64,000 nt of DNA from Anas platyrhynchos (lineage: Eukaryota; Chordata; Aves; Anseriformes; Anatidae): positions 1,557,501 through 1,621,500 of the forward strand of contig NC_092602.1 in NCBI RefSeq assembly GCF_047663525.1. The letters are read 5' to 3'. The notes under the pieces were generated by a model. That model worked only from the letters and a program-made list of their open reading frames with translations, had not been told where the DNA came from and searched no databases. Positions within the stretch are counted from its first letter, which is position 1. Each line of letters starts with the position of its first letter. The translations under genes and the position numbers were made by a program. This document shows positions 24,277-38,400 of this stretch, piece by piece.

Positions 24277-24909
24277 TTGGCTTCAGCATCGAGCTCTGTC
24301 ATTTGGTCCTCACGGGGCCAGCTGCGCAGTTCCAGTCCGGCTCACACCTCTGCTCCCTCCGTGCTGCTGCTCACAGCTGACCACCGTCGCTTCAGCATCC
24401 CTCCCAGCACCTCAGTGCCACTCCTCACTACAGGCATCCCCCCAGCCTGGAAGGGCCTCCCTCCCCTCGTGTGCCAAGCCGACTCTCTCCAGCCCAATCA
24501 GTTGATGGAGCAGCTCTCTGCGAAGCTTTTCAACTGCAGTTCCTCCTTGGACACCACCTCTGCTGCACAACTGACCTTCATGAGACATTTTGTGAGTGAA
24601 ATCATTGTCCCTGTCAAACACAGACAACCATTCTCTTTGGGGAAGAGGAGACAAGGAAGTGCAAAGCATCGTTTTCCCTTGGAGCAGGTCTCAACACACC
24701 GATGCTCAATAAATAAATGGAGGATTAACAAAGTTATTCTGCAGCCAGTGGAATGTTTCCCAGGCAGATCACAGGAATTTCACAATGCCATTCACTTGCT
24801 TACAAGCTCTGGACCAAGAACATCAAGGTTATGTGGAGGTCTGTCCTACAGAAACCACCACCAGGTTTTGAGACGAGATCTGACGGAGATTGCCGGAGGC
24901 AAAGAGTGA
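24277..24909 (+). other. Unrecognised 210-codon open frame, probably non-coding
   Basis: The frame is open for 633 bases, but the translation is Ser/Pro/Leu-rich at the start and matches no family I know. An overlapping plus-strand frame (24,251-24,505) and minus-strand frames (24,412-24,731) are also open, which points to local GC bias rather than selection. There is no obvious Kozak context, splice site pair or poly(A) signal to build a gene. A lineage-specific gene or an exon of a long non-coding RNA cannot be excluded. Confidence 0.2.
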
Positions 24910-26820
24910 CACATCAAGACTGTGACCACTGTCTAAACAGGTCAGCTTCAGAACTTCCAAAGGATTTAGAAAGACTCAACTGGACTATTTAAGAAAGCAG
25001 TGTCAATGATGCACGGTATCTATGGAGGTATTACAGAATTCTTTCTAGAAGTTTTGCTCCAATCTATGTCAAGAGAAAGTCATCAGCAGATACCTAGAAA
25101 CGTGCAACTTAATTGTAAGAGCTGTTATAAACCTTTGAATGTTAATATCCTGCTGGAAAAAAGAAGTACCTGTTTTGATCCTGGAGTTCTATCTGTCATC
25201 TCCTCTGTCAAGACCTCATTAGCATGCAAGTGAGATGTCACCCCAGCCACAGCCTCCAAGAAATTTCTTTGTCAAAGTCCACTAAATTAAATTAGCCAGT
25301 AGAGAGGGAAAGTGCACATTTCTGAACATACAGGTACCGAGGCTAAAAGTAGTTCCTACTGCTGAAGGCATATTGTCCAAGCTAAATGCAACACACGCTC
25401 ACTTTTGCACCACAAAGTTTTTGAAAGGAGTCTACATATTTGTGATTGAATTATATAGTTGTGTGCTTTATAAAAATATTAGTTCAAAGTAATTATAGCA
25501 TCACCTAGCCTATGGAAATGCACTACTCAAATATTTGCTAACGCAGTTAATAGAAATTGGAACTACATCTCTAGCTGCTAACAGATCTACCACTACACCC
25601 ACTAATAATTAAAGTTACCTGGGTATCCATCTTGAATGCTGTTAAATTCAGCTGTTAACAATTATTCCAGCTAAACCATTCAAAAGGTGCTTTGAACTTG
25701 TTTAAGGTCCTTCGTAACACTGTGCAGCTGGGTAAGAGGCTACGTTCTCACCTGAACAGAATACCATTAATAATTTATGCTGGGAGTCAGGGACTTTGTC
25801 CTAGGGTACTTGCATAGGCATAGTGGCCACTTTTCCAAGATAAGAACTTGAAACTGTATATTCCTTGAGGTTACATTGCAGACACCGGTCAGTATAAACC
25901 TTTTCTGTTACTTAGAACTACCAAAATAAGTGACTGCATATATCTGCTCTATTAAAACTGTCCCTGGGGTCAGCCCAACCCAGGACCATGCCAGCATTGC
26001 AGACTAGCTGGTGGGTGCTCATCTGCTTGTCCAGAACCCTGAACATCAGAGTCTGTAGGAGCTGACTGAAGCTGGAAGCTTTAAGGTTAATAATGCATAT
26101 CCCCTTGTTATAGTATCTCTCTTCCCAGGTTGAGGCTAAGACATGCTTAAAAATTAAAAGTGCAGATATCCTACAAAGGAGGAACAGATGCTAAGACTAC
26201 ACATTAAACTTTAATGTGATTCCAACTCAGAAAGTCAATTTTACTAACTTTCCTGCATTACTGCAACCTCTATGATCTTGTAACCCTGCTGTATAATGTG
26301 CAGGGCACAGGTGTGGATACAGACTTACCCTAAATAGAACAGAATCAAAACAATGTTATAATGAATGAGTACTTGACACTCACATTCACATATTGTATTC
26401 TCTCTTTTTCTTCTGCAGGATCCTGATGTGTTGCAACCAGATCTAGTGACAGGCAGTCCTACCTCTGCTGGCATCCTTGTAGCACTGTCCTCATACTCAG
26501 TCCCACATACATGAGCTGATGAAAAATCAGACCTCGAGCTTCAAACAATTTCTACAGCATAAATAAAAAGACAGAGAGAACAATTATTAGTTTTTCAGGT
26601 TTACCTAGCCCGTTCCCCTTTATATATCACACAGAGCATCTAAAGTGCATGCGCATATTAATGTGGTGTCCATGCTCAACCCAATAAAGCAGCAATGTGC
26701 ATAGCTATGTAGAACAAGGAGTGATGAGTACTAACGTCAGAAAACTAAGCAGCAGCAAAGGTAATGCTAACAGTCCTGACTAACTTCTGTATCTTCTGTG
26801 TACATTTGCATCACAGGAAA

Positions 26821-26842
26821 TACTGATAAATACTGATAAATA
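26821..26842. repeat. TACTGATAAA tandem repeat (about 2 copies)
   Basis: Two perfect copies of TACTGATAAA, then a diverged third unit (TATTGCAAAG). Simple local duplication. Confidence 0.7.
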
Positions 26843-29800
26843 TTGCAAAGCCACTTGATTTAGATCTTCAAGCACATTCCAGAAAAGGGAAATAAAAAAA
26901 ATAACATAGTATCACAGTATAATACATAGATGAAAAACATATGAACTTGCATTATTGACTTCAGTGCAGAAACCAATTAGGAAAATTCCTCAGTTTATGC
27001 TGGCCTAGACATCAAACTGAACTTGAGTGTATCACTGAATGTTGTAAGAGGTGGAAAAACAAAAAATGCTCATGCTTCTAAACTCTTGGAAGCAAGTGCT
27101 TACAACTACTGATCCCTTGCAATCACTTATCTTGCTGACAAAAGCTTTTGTACCCATCCTCATTCCAAAGTCACTGTCTTCACAAAGACAAGGCAGCACA
27201 TTTTCAGAAGAATCGTACTGAGTGTTTATTTTAATGTGCACTCATGCTGTTACCTTGACCACCAACAAAAGCATTGTTACTCTTTCAGACAGTTACAACT
27301 TCAACGTTGCTACCAGCTATAATACCAAATAGATGTTTTCGAGCCATCAGTTTTTGGTAAGGAACGCTGAAGAATTGTTTCACACAAAGTAGGATAAAGC
27401 AGACATGGAATTATAGGACAGAAGGAAATACTACTCTCTACTGACAAACGCAAAATGACGATTAATTTTACTTGGAATCAATGTGCTGATAGGCAGATAA
27501 GAACGGGGCTCTTTGATAGGAAGAAAACAGTTTTTACAACTTAGTCTTAAGAATTTAACACAGAATCTTGGATTCCTTCAGCGTTCACATTGGTAAAAAC
27601 AGAGATGTGAATATTGCACTGCATTCCCACTTGCACAATAGAACAGTAAGTCCATGCCTACAAATAGCTCATGCAGATACCTCACACAGGAAATCATTTT
27701 AATATGTTCTGTTTTCCCTGGACATAGTGCACTTGGGTAACTGGCCTCATTACAGAAGGAATATTTTAGCAGTTGGAAGTGGCTTCGTGCTACAGTACCT
27801 TTGTGTAGAGAGATCACCTTCAGCGATTATTTATTTCAGGAGTTCAGATTGCTGCCTTCCTGTGACATGATGAATGACTTTTAAGTAACATAATATCTGG
27901 TTTCCTCCTCTTTCACACACCCATTTCATTGCCAGTTGTCTTTAGTGACCAGATCTAAAAGGATTGTTTGCAGTCAAAAGGGAAAGAGAAATTCTTTACC
28001 ACATGCTCAGCCTCCTCTTGTTCATATTTAATTGAATTCTTGCTTGTTTTAAAATCGTTATCAATTATTCACCCTGAGCTCATTAACTCCAAACATCACA
28101 AGTATAAATAGGACTGCTCTGTTAAAAATCCCCAAATTTTCATTTTCCCTTTTAATCTGTTCTCTATGTAACAGTAAACTATTGAGTGAATTATATGGCT
28201 CTTTCCTGTATGTATTATTTAAAGCAGAGAGCAGGCCAGCAGACAAGGTACAAAAGTCCTGTGATATTAGAAGGTAGCACGGGCAGATCCATCGGGCTGA
28301 GTCTCTCCCATCATTGTTGGGCCATTGATGGCTGAACAGCACTGAGAAAAAAGTCCTGTCCTTTCCAAACAGCAGCTCAGACCTCTCTTTCTGCGTCAGT
28401 TTTAAGATTTGAAAAGAGGTTTTTTTGATTAGCTAAATTAAATCCTCAACGTGTTTTGTTTATAACCCACATTCTTCTCAAGCCAGTTGATATTACAACC
28501 ACACAACATCAAATATTTCATGGTGCAAGACTCGTCCATCCCTGTAAGATCAACACACACGATTTTCACATTGCACCCAAGGTGCAGCCAGCAACCCCAG
28601 CAATGCTGAGCTGAAGATGTGCTGTCTGTACACAGTGCTACTTGACAGAGCCTCTGCAGTCACTCAGACAGTCAGAAGGCCTTAACCTTTAAAGCCCTGC
28701 TGAAAAGAGAATGTTACAAACAGAAGCCTTTTTTTTCTTTTTGTTTTCTTGCAATTCTTTAGTATCAGTCCGGTGTGGCCATGACAGTCCATGAAGTTTA
28801 TTTAGCCACTGGGTAGTTTTGTGCAAGCAATGGAATTGTGAACATATCCCATTAAAAACTTCATCTTCACAAAGCAATCGAGAAATCCATACAAATATGA
28901 CACATCCTACTGAACACTTCACCGAATGCCTCAGTTCTCCTACCTGTTTAATGGGACTTGGTTTACATTTGAATTCTTACTGGCATTGCTCAGAATATAT
29001 AATATTTAATATATAAATAAACGTATCCTTTTGCTTAAACTTGAAATTAGAGCAAATTTCTTAGACCAAGGATTCCAAGTTTCACCCTAAACTGGAAAGC
29101 ATTCAGACAGAAATATACCAAATAAGCAATGCCGTGGCTTGACTGTAGTGCTGAAACATACACAAGGTAATGAGCCTGACAAATATGGAAGCAATTTTTT
29201 TAGCTTTGTTCTTCTGCTAGCAACACAGGGGGTGACACGTGAAGTATTTTAGCTCTGTAGCTGAACGGGGTCATTATGCCTACTGCACATATGACAACAA
29301 TGCAGTACAAAGCAAGCATAGATATATAAAATAAAATTAAAAACAAAACAAAACGACACAGAAACTGCTCTGCTTTTCAGGATCTGAACCACTTGGGTCT
29401 ACCTCATCTTGTTCTGTCCATAGCATTGTGCTGTATCCCACAAACACACCCTGAAAGCTTCACCTCCACATCTGTAAAACACATTCTTCTTCCTTGCATG
29501 GTCGCGGTGAATATTCAAATGTGAATTGTTGCTCGGTGCCCAAATGGTAATGTATAAGGAAGCCATTAAAAATGCCAAAGATAGATATAAGGTTTCTAGG
29601 AGCACATAAAGTTGTAATAAATCTGTTCCAAACTCACTTCTCACGCAGGTCACTAAATCTGTGCCTATAATATTAGGAGTGTGCTGGCTAACTGGCCACT
29701 AGCTATACAAAAGCCTTTTCTCTCCAAGTTCAATCAAAAGGACAACAGCATATGACAGACCCCTTGTATCTTTTGGTATTTTAGCCTGTCACAGCAGGGA

Positions 29801-32269
29801 CCTCCTGCAGTGCTAGGAAAAGAGAGTTTTTTTGCTGGCCAAGCTAAAGCTAACAAAAATACCTAATGAGTAGAGGAGCTGAGAAGCTCATGCATTTAGC
29901 TATGTCTAAAGTAGCTTGTGCATACTGAATGTGGGCATGAAAAATTAATTCCAGGGATCCTATTGGATATGCTTTCAGATGACTGTTTGTACTAAAAAAA
30001 ATAATACTATTTTCTGTAATGCTTTTTACTTCAATTAAAAATATTTTTGTGGAGAAATTATACACAACCACTAACTCCATTTTCTCCTTATAACAGGGGG
30101 AAGGGAACTTCTGCCCTGCCACCTAAACACTGTCAGTGCCTTATGTCTGGCAGGCTTCTGCTCTGCCCTTCCTCTCTCTAGCACCGGTTTCTCTCCCTGC
30201 TGATAATCTCCATCCCTCTCACGTGTACCACATTTTTTCACCCATCTAAGCCAATTTCCCACCAATTCAGCCCAATTAATTCAGAGGGGAAGAAGACGAG
30301 GTGGTTTGAGGAGCTCTATGCAGTGTGGCTACACCTCAGGAGAAGGACGTGCTGCGAAGTGGAGTTACAGAAGCCTTGTCCTGTCCTGGGAGAGGAGGAA
30401 CTAAACATGCTGGAAATGCTGTGCTGCTGCAGCTGCTGGATTTGCAAGGGTGCTGCAGTGCACGAGAAGGCCAGATAACATGGATTTGTCTGTGCAGCTA
30501 CAAGGAGCACCGCGGCACAGAGTCTTGGGGTGTATGGGGTAGGGAGATGTGGCAGCATGAAGCCGTATGAGGCTAATATTAGTGTCCTCCCACCAATGTT
30601 ACCTGAGATTCCTATCAGACTTTCAGCACGGAAAATATTCCCTCCTGTTGCTCTAAAATATAACATGCATCTCTGCAGATGAAATAAATTGAAATGAACA
30701 TTAAAAACTCTAATGGCATCTAACAGCAGAAAGGAGATGCATTCCATAGGAGGAATGACAGTAGGGTGGACTTTTCCTGTGTGATGGCACCATTCATTGC
30801 TTGAAAAAAGCAGAGCAGGGAAAAAGAGCTAGAGGTTCTGTCTAGGATAATAAACAAACAAACAAAAAAAGTATTAATTCAGATGTTAGTTTATGCTCCA
30901 AGTATAACATGCTTCAGAAGAAATTTTAGAGACAGCTAAGAGATGGCAGAACTGACATTTGTTCTGGAGTGGATGCCTATGCTCAAGCCAAGAAAAGCAG
31001 TTAGAATGCTGGTTACAGTGACTATATAAACATTGGGTAATCCTTGTTCTTTTTCTCTAGGACAAACTCAGCCTATAGGCTTGATGACATAATTTCCATG
31101 ACTAACTATTTGTTAATTAAACGCACAATATATGATTATTAAATGCAAGATGATTGAGCTCTTAAGAAGTCTAGTCACTACTGTTCCAAACAGACGGATA
31201 TTTGTCTTGGATTCCTAAACTTACACATTTTGTGAAAGAAAGGTCCAGTTTGATTTTGTTTATGTTTGGCACATCCCATTAGGAAAGTTTTGTAGTTTAT
31301 GTATTTTTCCTTCAAGCAAACCTGAAGAGGAAGCTAAAGCAAATGCAAATATATTACTGCAAATGTACTTAGAAGGAAGTATCTGTTAACCTCACCTTTT
31401 AAAGGAAAATCCAGTATTTAATCAAAGCCTTCTGTAACTAGGAAACTTGGTTCCAAAGTCTTCAATCCAAAGAGGAGTATCACTGGTGGATTACTTGCTT
31501 GAATGACATATTCTGGCAAAGCTAAAGATTTAGTAAAAATTGACATCTTGCATTCCACTGTTGACTCACTATATGCTGCTAAGAAAGAGCACAGAGAAGG
31601 ACTTTACAAACTCTTGTATGATTTAAGACTACTAGAGTAAGGCTTGAGAGACTGACCCCTTCTTCAGTGTGGGATGATATGTTCCTTCCTAGCCAAAATT
31701 CAGTGCATAATCATTTATAACATCTAGAGTATCACACATCTGTGTAACAGGATGGTTTAATTCTGTCTTTAGTCAGAAAAACACTACTTGATAATTACAA
31801 AAATATTGGCTTAATGACAGAAACAGAATAGGTTCTCTGTTATGAAGTGGTAAAAATGCCTTTGTTGAGGTATAAACAGATATGTTAATTTTAAAGTTCT
31901 AAATAAAACTTCCACTTAGGAGTTTTGGGGAAACTTTCAGTATTTTCTTATATTTGCGTGATCAATGACTGAAAATCTGTTTAAAACTATGTTAACCATT
32001 CTCTATGGAGCTATCACCAAAAGGGCTAAGTTTATAAGAGAATAAAGAGTTGTTCATCACCCCCTCATGCCTACATTTTCCATTTCCCTATAAAAGTACA
32101 TGTAGTGATAAGGTACAACAGGTGCTTGATCAGCTCAGATACTAATTAACCTACATATCATCATGCAATATGCAAGTTTTAAATAATGTAGAGCTCAAAG
32201 CAATAAAACTATGTAAAAGTGAAGCCTGGAAACAAAAACTGTTGTTTCATTAAACTTAAAATACAATTT

Positions 32270-32420
32270 GACTCTACCATACCAATGCATATGAGCTATC
32301 TGCATTAAATTGTGTTTAATTTAACTCTAGAACTATAGGGCCCAATTAAAAATAATGAGGCCTGTCTCCAACTGTCAGGCTCAATTAGAGATAATGGGAA
32401 CTGATAGTTCCTGGAATAGA
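32270..32420. promoter_or_regulatory. Candidate enhancer with duplicated homeodomain pair
   Basis: CAATTAAAAATAATG (32,343-32,357) and CAATTAGAGATAATG (32,382-32,396) match at 13 of 15 bases and recur with a 39-base period, each holding two TAAT-type homeodomain cores. An octamer-like ATGCATATGAG and further ATTAAATTGTG sites lie just upstream. The spacing and repetition suggest a homeodomain/POU-bound element, possibly serving FOXN4 about 11 kb away. Function is inference. Confidence 0.3.
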
Positions 32421-32953
32421 TTCATTTTTGTCTGATAGACGAACTGGGGCAGGGGTCTTGGCAGGGGTCATTGGAATAGACCTGGCAACAAAACATGGGT
32501 CACTCAAGCTTAAGGAGTCTTAAGGAACCCAGTTATTAAATAAGGAAGTAGGAAGTAAATCAAATCCAAAAGCACATGAATAACCCCAACAGATTCTCTT
32601 TTTCTGTTACATACACATATATTTCAATTCATCTAATCATTAAACTGCCCACTTTACCCGAACAAAATATATATCGCAGAAAAGTTAAACCTCTTTGATA
32701 AGATAAAAGAAAAACTGGAAAAATAAATGCCTAACTTCAAATTCCAGTACCAGCTTTCAACAGTGTAGAAGGACCAATATTTTTACGTGATGTACCAAAG
32801 ATTTTACTAAAATGGCTGAGCTTTTATTTTATGCATTACAAAAAACAAAACTAGGAAAGATAATTTGGATAAACAAGAAACCTAGCTGTCTTGGTAGATG
32901 TTACTTATGATGAACAGAGTACTTCCTCTTCAGCCTAAGCAATAAATGTAGGA

Positions 32954-32994
32954 AAAATATATCAGCTGTTGCACTAAAATATATCAGCTGTTGC
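32954..32994. repeat. Tandem 22-base repeat carrying two CAGCTG E-boxes
   Basis: AAAATATATCAGCTGTTGC is repeated exactly at 32,954-32,972 and 32,976-32,994. Each copy has a CAGCTG E-box (32,963-32,968 and 32,985-32,990), the core favoured by several proneural bHLH factors. It may be a slippage duplication, but it puts two E-boxes two helical turns apart. Confidence 0.8.
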
Positions 32995-35398
32995 TAAGCA
33001 CTTCCAAAGATGTCATTGAACAGTCAGGCGAATTCAAAAATGTGCCTGAGAGCAAAGAAGCCATTTGTCCCTGAAGAAACATGAATGGATGATACAGCCC
33101 CTGACAACTTTTAGGCACTAGACAGTAGCTGTCATTTTAGATGAGTAATTAATCTTGAACTGAGAGGGAGATGCAGAGCACTGTTGACTGTTTATTCGGC
33201 TACAATGACAGTCAGCATCTGTTAGAACCACTTTTACCCTGCCTGGAATTCATAACCTCTCTGAGGCAGAGCTTGCCTGTGCATCTATTGTCAGCAGCAA
33301 TGACTCTGAAGTTCGTGTTGGGCAATCCTGACGTGCTGTGCCTTGGCTCGCCTTTTGTTTCTCTGTGAAGACACTTTTTTAATCTAATGATATCTTTCTC
33401 AATGTCTAACGATGCTCGTGCAACATGCTGCCAATGGCATTTTATCCTCTGGTCCCCTCCCCCCTTACATGTACAGGCCTGCAAAGTCATGCTTTGCATT
33501 TTAAATCTGTTCTCTGTGACTTCTGAAGAAAGAATAGTTGAGCATTTGAGCTTCTCCACAATGAGCCTTACTCTTTGTGCTGAAAGAATGCACAAATTTA
33601 TAATTTCATCCATTATTTTCCTTCATGCTTCCCTTCTTGTACACTAAGAACATTGAGAAGAGACCCTCTACGGCCACATTAGACCACCACAAACACGCTG
33701 CTAAAACACGGTGTAGAGCTACTGGCAATACAAAGGACCACTTTTTTTTTTCCTTCTTCCATGCACATTTTTAATCCCCAGAAAGCATTATTACCTACAT
33801 TTATTGTTGCACCCTTCAGCTGGAAGAATCAGATGTTTTGCTAGCTTCATTTTCAGTTGAGTCTTATGACTTTGGTTAATTTTCATATTCCTCTGTCTCG
33901 TTCTCATCCTGCGAGTCTCACAGGTATATAAGACCTTTGAAAGACAAATTTAAGCATCATGAAAAACTGTAACAATTAAATTCACTTCATCATGTCAGAT
34001 ATTTAAAATGGGTTAGCATATTTAAGTATGAAGATTTAATACGTAGTTGAATTTAATTCCCAACTTTGAAGGGAGTTCAAGGCACTCATAACACAAAGAT
34101 GCTGTGTTTCCCAAGCAGTTGATCTGGAAGAGGTTTCTTACAGTTCAGTTTCTGCAACATTGCAAAGTCAAAGCCTAGTTTTCTTAAGTGTTACCATTAG
34201 GATTTGTGGAAGCAAGCCAAGTTGAATTCATCATTTTTTTGCTGTAAGGAAATGTATTTATTTTTTCCTTCATTGCAATAGCAAATTTTTGATATATTTG
34301 CATTTCTACAGCCTCTTCTATCAAAGTATCTGAACATTTTATAAAAAACTAATGAAGTCCTAGCACAGGAATAACAGGCATTATCTGCTTTACAAAATAA
34401 TTAGCCACACCACAGATCACCACATTATGCTACTCTCTATTTTTATATTGCAGAACTCATCTAACCAGTCATTTCAGTGAGTAATTCCAAATAACGCATT
34501 TTTTCAGGAATTGAAGTTCATGTTTTCAACACCATGCAGCAAATCTGTTTCTAGTTTTGTTGTTCCTGACTTGGTTGTCTAGTTCAATTCAAAGCCTGGT
34601 ATTCAGCAGTGTTTGACACGTGCTGATAATGGGTTACAAACTTAATTAGCAAAGACATACAGTATTAGTGAATACTTCAGAAAACATGAAAATCTGTGAC
34701 TGTGCAAGGCTGTACGTATGGTCTATGACAGCACTAGGAAAAGAGCTGTATTTCTGCTATGTTACTTGCAATCATTTAAATAAAAAAAAATATATAATAT
34801 TAACAATAATAATAAACTAGTTTCCAGACTTGTTTTTCCTCCAGTTGCTCTTTATTCAGGAGCTCATTTTTTTTCCCAGCTTCCCCCCAGCTCTCCTGAG
34901 TTACCCTTGCAGCAGGACAAGCAGCAGAGGCATCCCAGAGGACGTGGGTACTGCAGTAGCCTGGAACAAGCAACAGGGGATGTTGCGGGATCAGAGCCTG
35001 CAGCACAAACAGGCTGAGAGCTTGCGCCTCTGAGCTGCTGCATGCTGGAGACCTCAAAATGACCACAGCCTCAATTCTCTAAGATTGCTTTTTCCGTGCA
35101 GAACATAAAACCAATGACAAAGAACAAACCATCTGATCCCCTCAGTGCACCTGTACTCAGTATGCACGGGAAACAACAAGAAAATGAAAAAGGTGAGGAG
35201 AAAAGGCGTTTGGATTAGATTTCTTTTTTTTTTTTCAATCTTCACCTGAAATGAAGACAATGAAACCCAAATATGAAGCACTAAAAGACAGTTTGTAAAC
35301 TTTGTGAAAATTCCTAGTTCTTAGGGATGAGAATGAATACACCGAACGTCCATTTGCTGAGTTGGCCAGGCATTAATATTCTAATGCTAAGTAAAAGC

Positions 35399-35414
35399 AA
35401 AAAAAAAAAAAAAA
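35399..35414. repeat. A16 homopolymer run
   Basis: Sixteen A residues in intergenic DNA; simple sequence only. Confidence 0.75.
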
Positions 35415-38400
35415 TCTCTTCTCTTTTTGGCTTGCAAAATGGTGCTACATATTTATACAGCACTGAAGTAAAAGCAAAGCCAAATGCCATCTGACAGATT
35501 TCAATGTATGTGTATCAAATGTATGTGTATCCCATCTAAAAGATAGTGTTATTTATGGTTAATTCCGCCTCCCTCATGAAACCAGAGTTTCTTCTGACTT
35601 CAGTGGCCAGGCCTGGACCCTTGGTTTCTTTTCAATTTCACAATAAAATCAGCTCACTGTAGCTTGACGGTATAATCTTTCTTAAGGGGCTCAGAGTGCA
35701 TATGCCTGACTTTCTTCAGCAGGTGCATCTTCAGAATCGATTTCTGCTGCTCCACAGAATGCCCTTAATTTGGAATAAAAAGTGAGATGTTGCTATCGCT
35801 TAAATCTGAAGACTGTCACCACTAGAATAATCAAACATTTATCTTACACTGGCATTTGAAGAGGTTTCAAAATACAAAGAAACTCAGCAGGCAGTCGATG
35901 AATTCCCCTGGCCCCATCCTAAGAAAAAAAAAAAAAAGAAAGAAAAAAAGAAAACATTACAGAGGAAAGAGAAAGAGACACACAATTCATCTTGAAGATA
36001 CCGGAGGTTTTCTTTTTTCCTGTTGAGTGGTTCTAGTTTTGAACAGGCTATGCTGGAGTGCATCATAGCACAGGGGCACCTCCCACCATTCACTTGGTCA
36101 CCTCCGTACTGTAGCAGAAACTGCCAAACAATCGGTTTATTCTCTTGTGATAGTAACCCAGGAAACAAATCTATGATGACACTGTTACATGCATTCGTGA
36201 ACTTCGTGGCCTTGTAGGTCACTGGACAAATCTCTCTAAACTGAACTGTTGACAGTTCTTTGCAGGGTTCCCCACAGGAAACTGAAGGTTAATTGACCAT
36301 TCTTTCAAACCATGAAATGCTTTTGAAAATGTTAGTTTTAAGTCTCGTAGCCTAAAATCTGATGAAACAGCGTGTCTGTACTGTGGGCTCTTCTAATTAC
36401 TGAAATTTTAGATTTTGGTCATGGAAGGTGCAGAAATGGTTTAATTAGATTTCTGTGCCACTGTGATATTGTTTAGAACAGAGATGCTGAGGTAGCAAGA
36501 CACCTGCCAGAGAAGCTATTTGTAATAGAACTGACCACTTCTTGCTTATGGTAATTTGGTGATGGCCTTATTAAGGGAAGGGACCGTACATTTTCAGTCT
36601 TAGATCCTTAGAAAAATATGTATGTGCTTATCTTTGCTCGTGTGGATTGTCTCACTGACGTCACAGGAATTATCACACTGTTGGTTTCTGCAGAATACTT
36701 CCACCTGTAAAATCAGAGATATGCAAATACTCACGTAGCCAGAATGAGAAATTCCAGAAAACAGCCAGTGCTCTTCAGTGACTGGAAGGAAAGTAGGTTT
36801 ACTTTATGAGGTACAACACAGGCAAAAAAAAATGTTTATATATTCACTTAAGATCTGCAGAAGCTACGAAGAAAATGGATATCAAATGTTCAGTCCTTTA
36901 CCACGCTGTATTTGAGCTTTACACACTGACGGTACTACCCTGACATCCTATGGGTGTTATTTTGTATTTGAAATAAAATGATGATCAGAAGTCAGGGTAA
37001 CGATATGTTTTAATCCCAACTGTTTACACCAACAGATTGTCGTCATGTATCTAAGTACAGACGATGCCACCTTCCACACACGCTGTACTAATTGTTATCC
37101 ACACCGCCGTATCTGCAGACAACCGAATGGTTTGAGGAGGCCGTTTTAGCCTCCATCCTGATTTTTTCTCATTTCTCTATGCTTGTATTAGATGCTATAT
37201 CTCTGAAAGTAACTATTTTGCTTGAGGCTATTCAGATACGCACTGAAACTACATTTCTGAGAGATCACTTTCTTGTTAATGAAATTTCGAGGGTTAAAAT
37301 TTGCTAACAGACAGCGATAAAGGCAATTATGTTGGACATTTGAAGTGGTGGAACACGTGCCAGCCAACCAGAAATCTCTTGTCACAACACTTGCTTCATA
37401 ATATTGTATATAACAACCATTGTGCTGCACAATTACACTATCTATAAACTATGTTTTGCCCCCAAATAGATATGTATCAAGGCAAAATACTCTCGTAGTC
37501 CACTCACACAGATATAATTGTGCAATGCTTAGGCTTAAGTGGATAAATTATGAACAGATTGGCAGGGTTTGGGTTTCCTAGTGGGCCCGTTTTTGTGGTT
37601 TTGCCAGCTCTTAAAGTGCATATAATAATGGCTCTGTATTATCTGCGTTACTGTGGCATTTAGAAGCCCCAGGCCCATTCTTTCAGGCACTCTGTAAAAA
37701 TACAGCAGTGAGATCATTTCAGCCTCCAAAGAAATTACCTGTCAAATGCATGGCTTCATTTAGCACTTTAGTATAATTCTAAGACACATGTAAGTACAAT
37801 AAGAAAGGTTGAGGTTGTGGTAAACAGATCAGCTATCTCTATTTTTTTCTAAACTTTAGCATTCTTCAGTAACATGCTATTCTAAAAACAACATCTTAAT
37901 CCATAAAAATATACCAGCAAAGCAGTTTCCCCTTTCTGATGACACACCTTACCCTAGCTCACCCGGATTCAGTATGATGGGTTTTGTTCCTAAGTATTAA
38001 CAATTTCACATTCAGATCAGTGAGTAGGCTACACAGGGCAATGGTATCACCTTCATGAGGATAAAGATTAATTTCTTACAGGCCAGACTACCAACTCTTC
38101 ACAGAGAGCACGACAACTGAATAAAGAACACCAGGAACTAGTTTTAGTAAGAAGGGCAGTGATGGTTAGAAGCTGCCAAACTCCTACCACAGGAATCACG
38201 GTTTCTTTGTTGCCTAAAGACACAACACAAAACAAAAAGGAAATAAGAAGAGACGTAATCTCCTTAGAAATTAAAAAAGGCATCTTAACAGGTGTATAAA
38301 GCAGGTTTCTCTGTGTTTGCGATATGAGTTACAGAACTTTTAAACTGTAAAGGCATTTTAAAATGTAGCTTTTTCTGACCAAGTCAGGCACTAGGACCTC

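Larger units (their letters stand above)
24001..32240. other. Intergenic region, no supported gene
   Basis: About 8 kb of mostly AT-rich unique DNA. The exception is a GC-richer patch around 24,280-24,660, carrying the longest plus-strand open frame of the window (24,277-24,909, 210 codons), which I do not recognise. A small tandem repeat of TACTGATAAA lies at 26,821-26,842. I see no splice-consistent gene model, RNA gene or full-length mobile element here. Confidence 0.6.
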
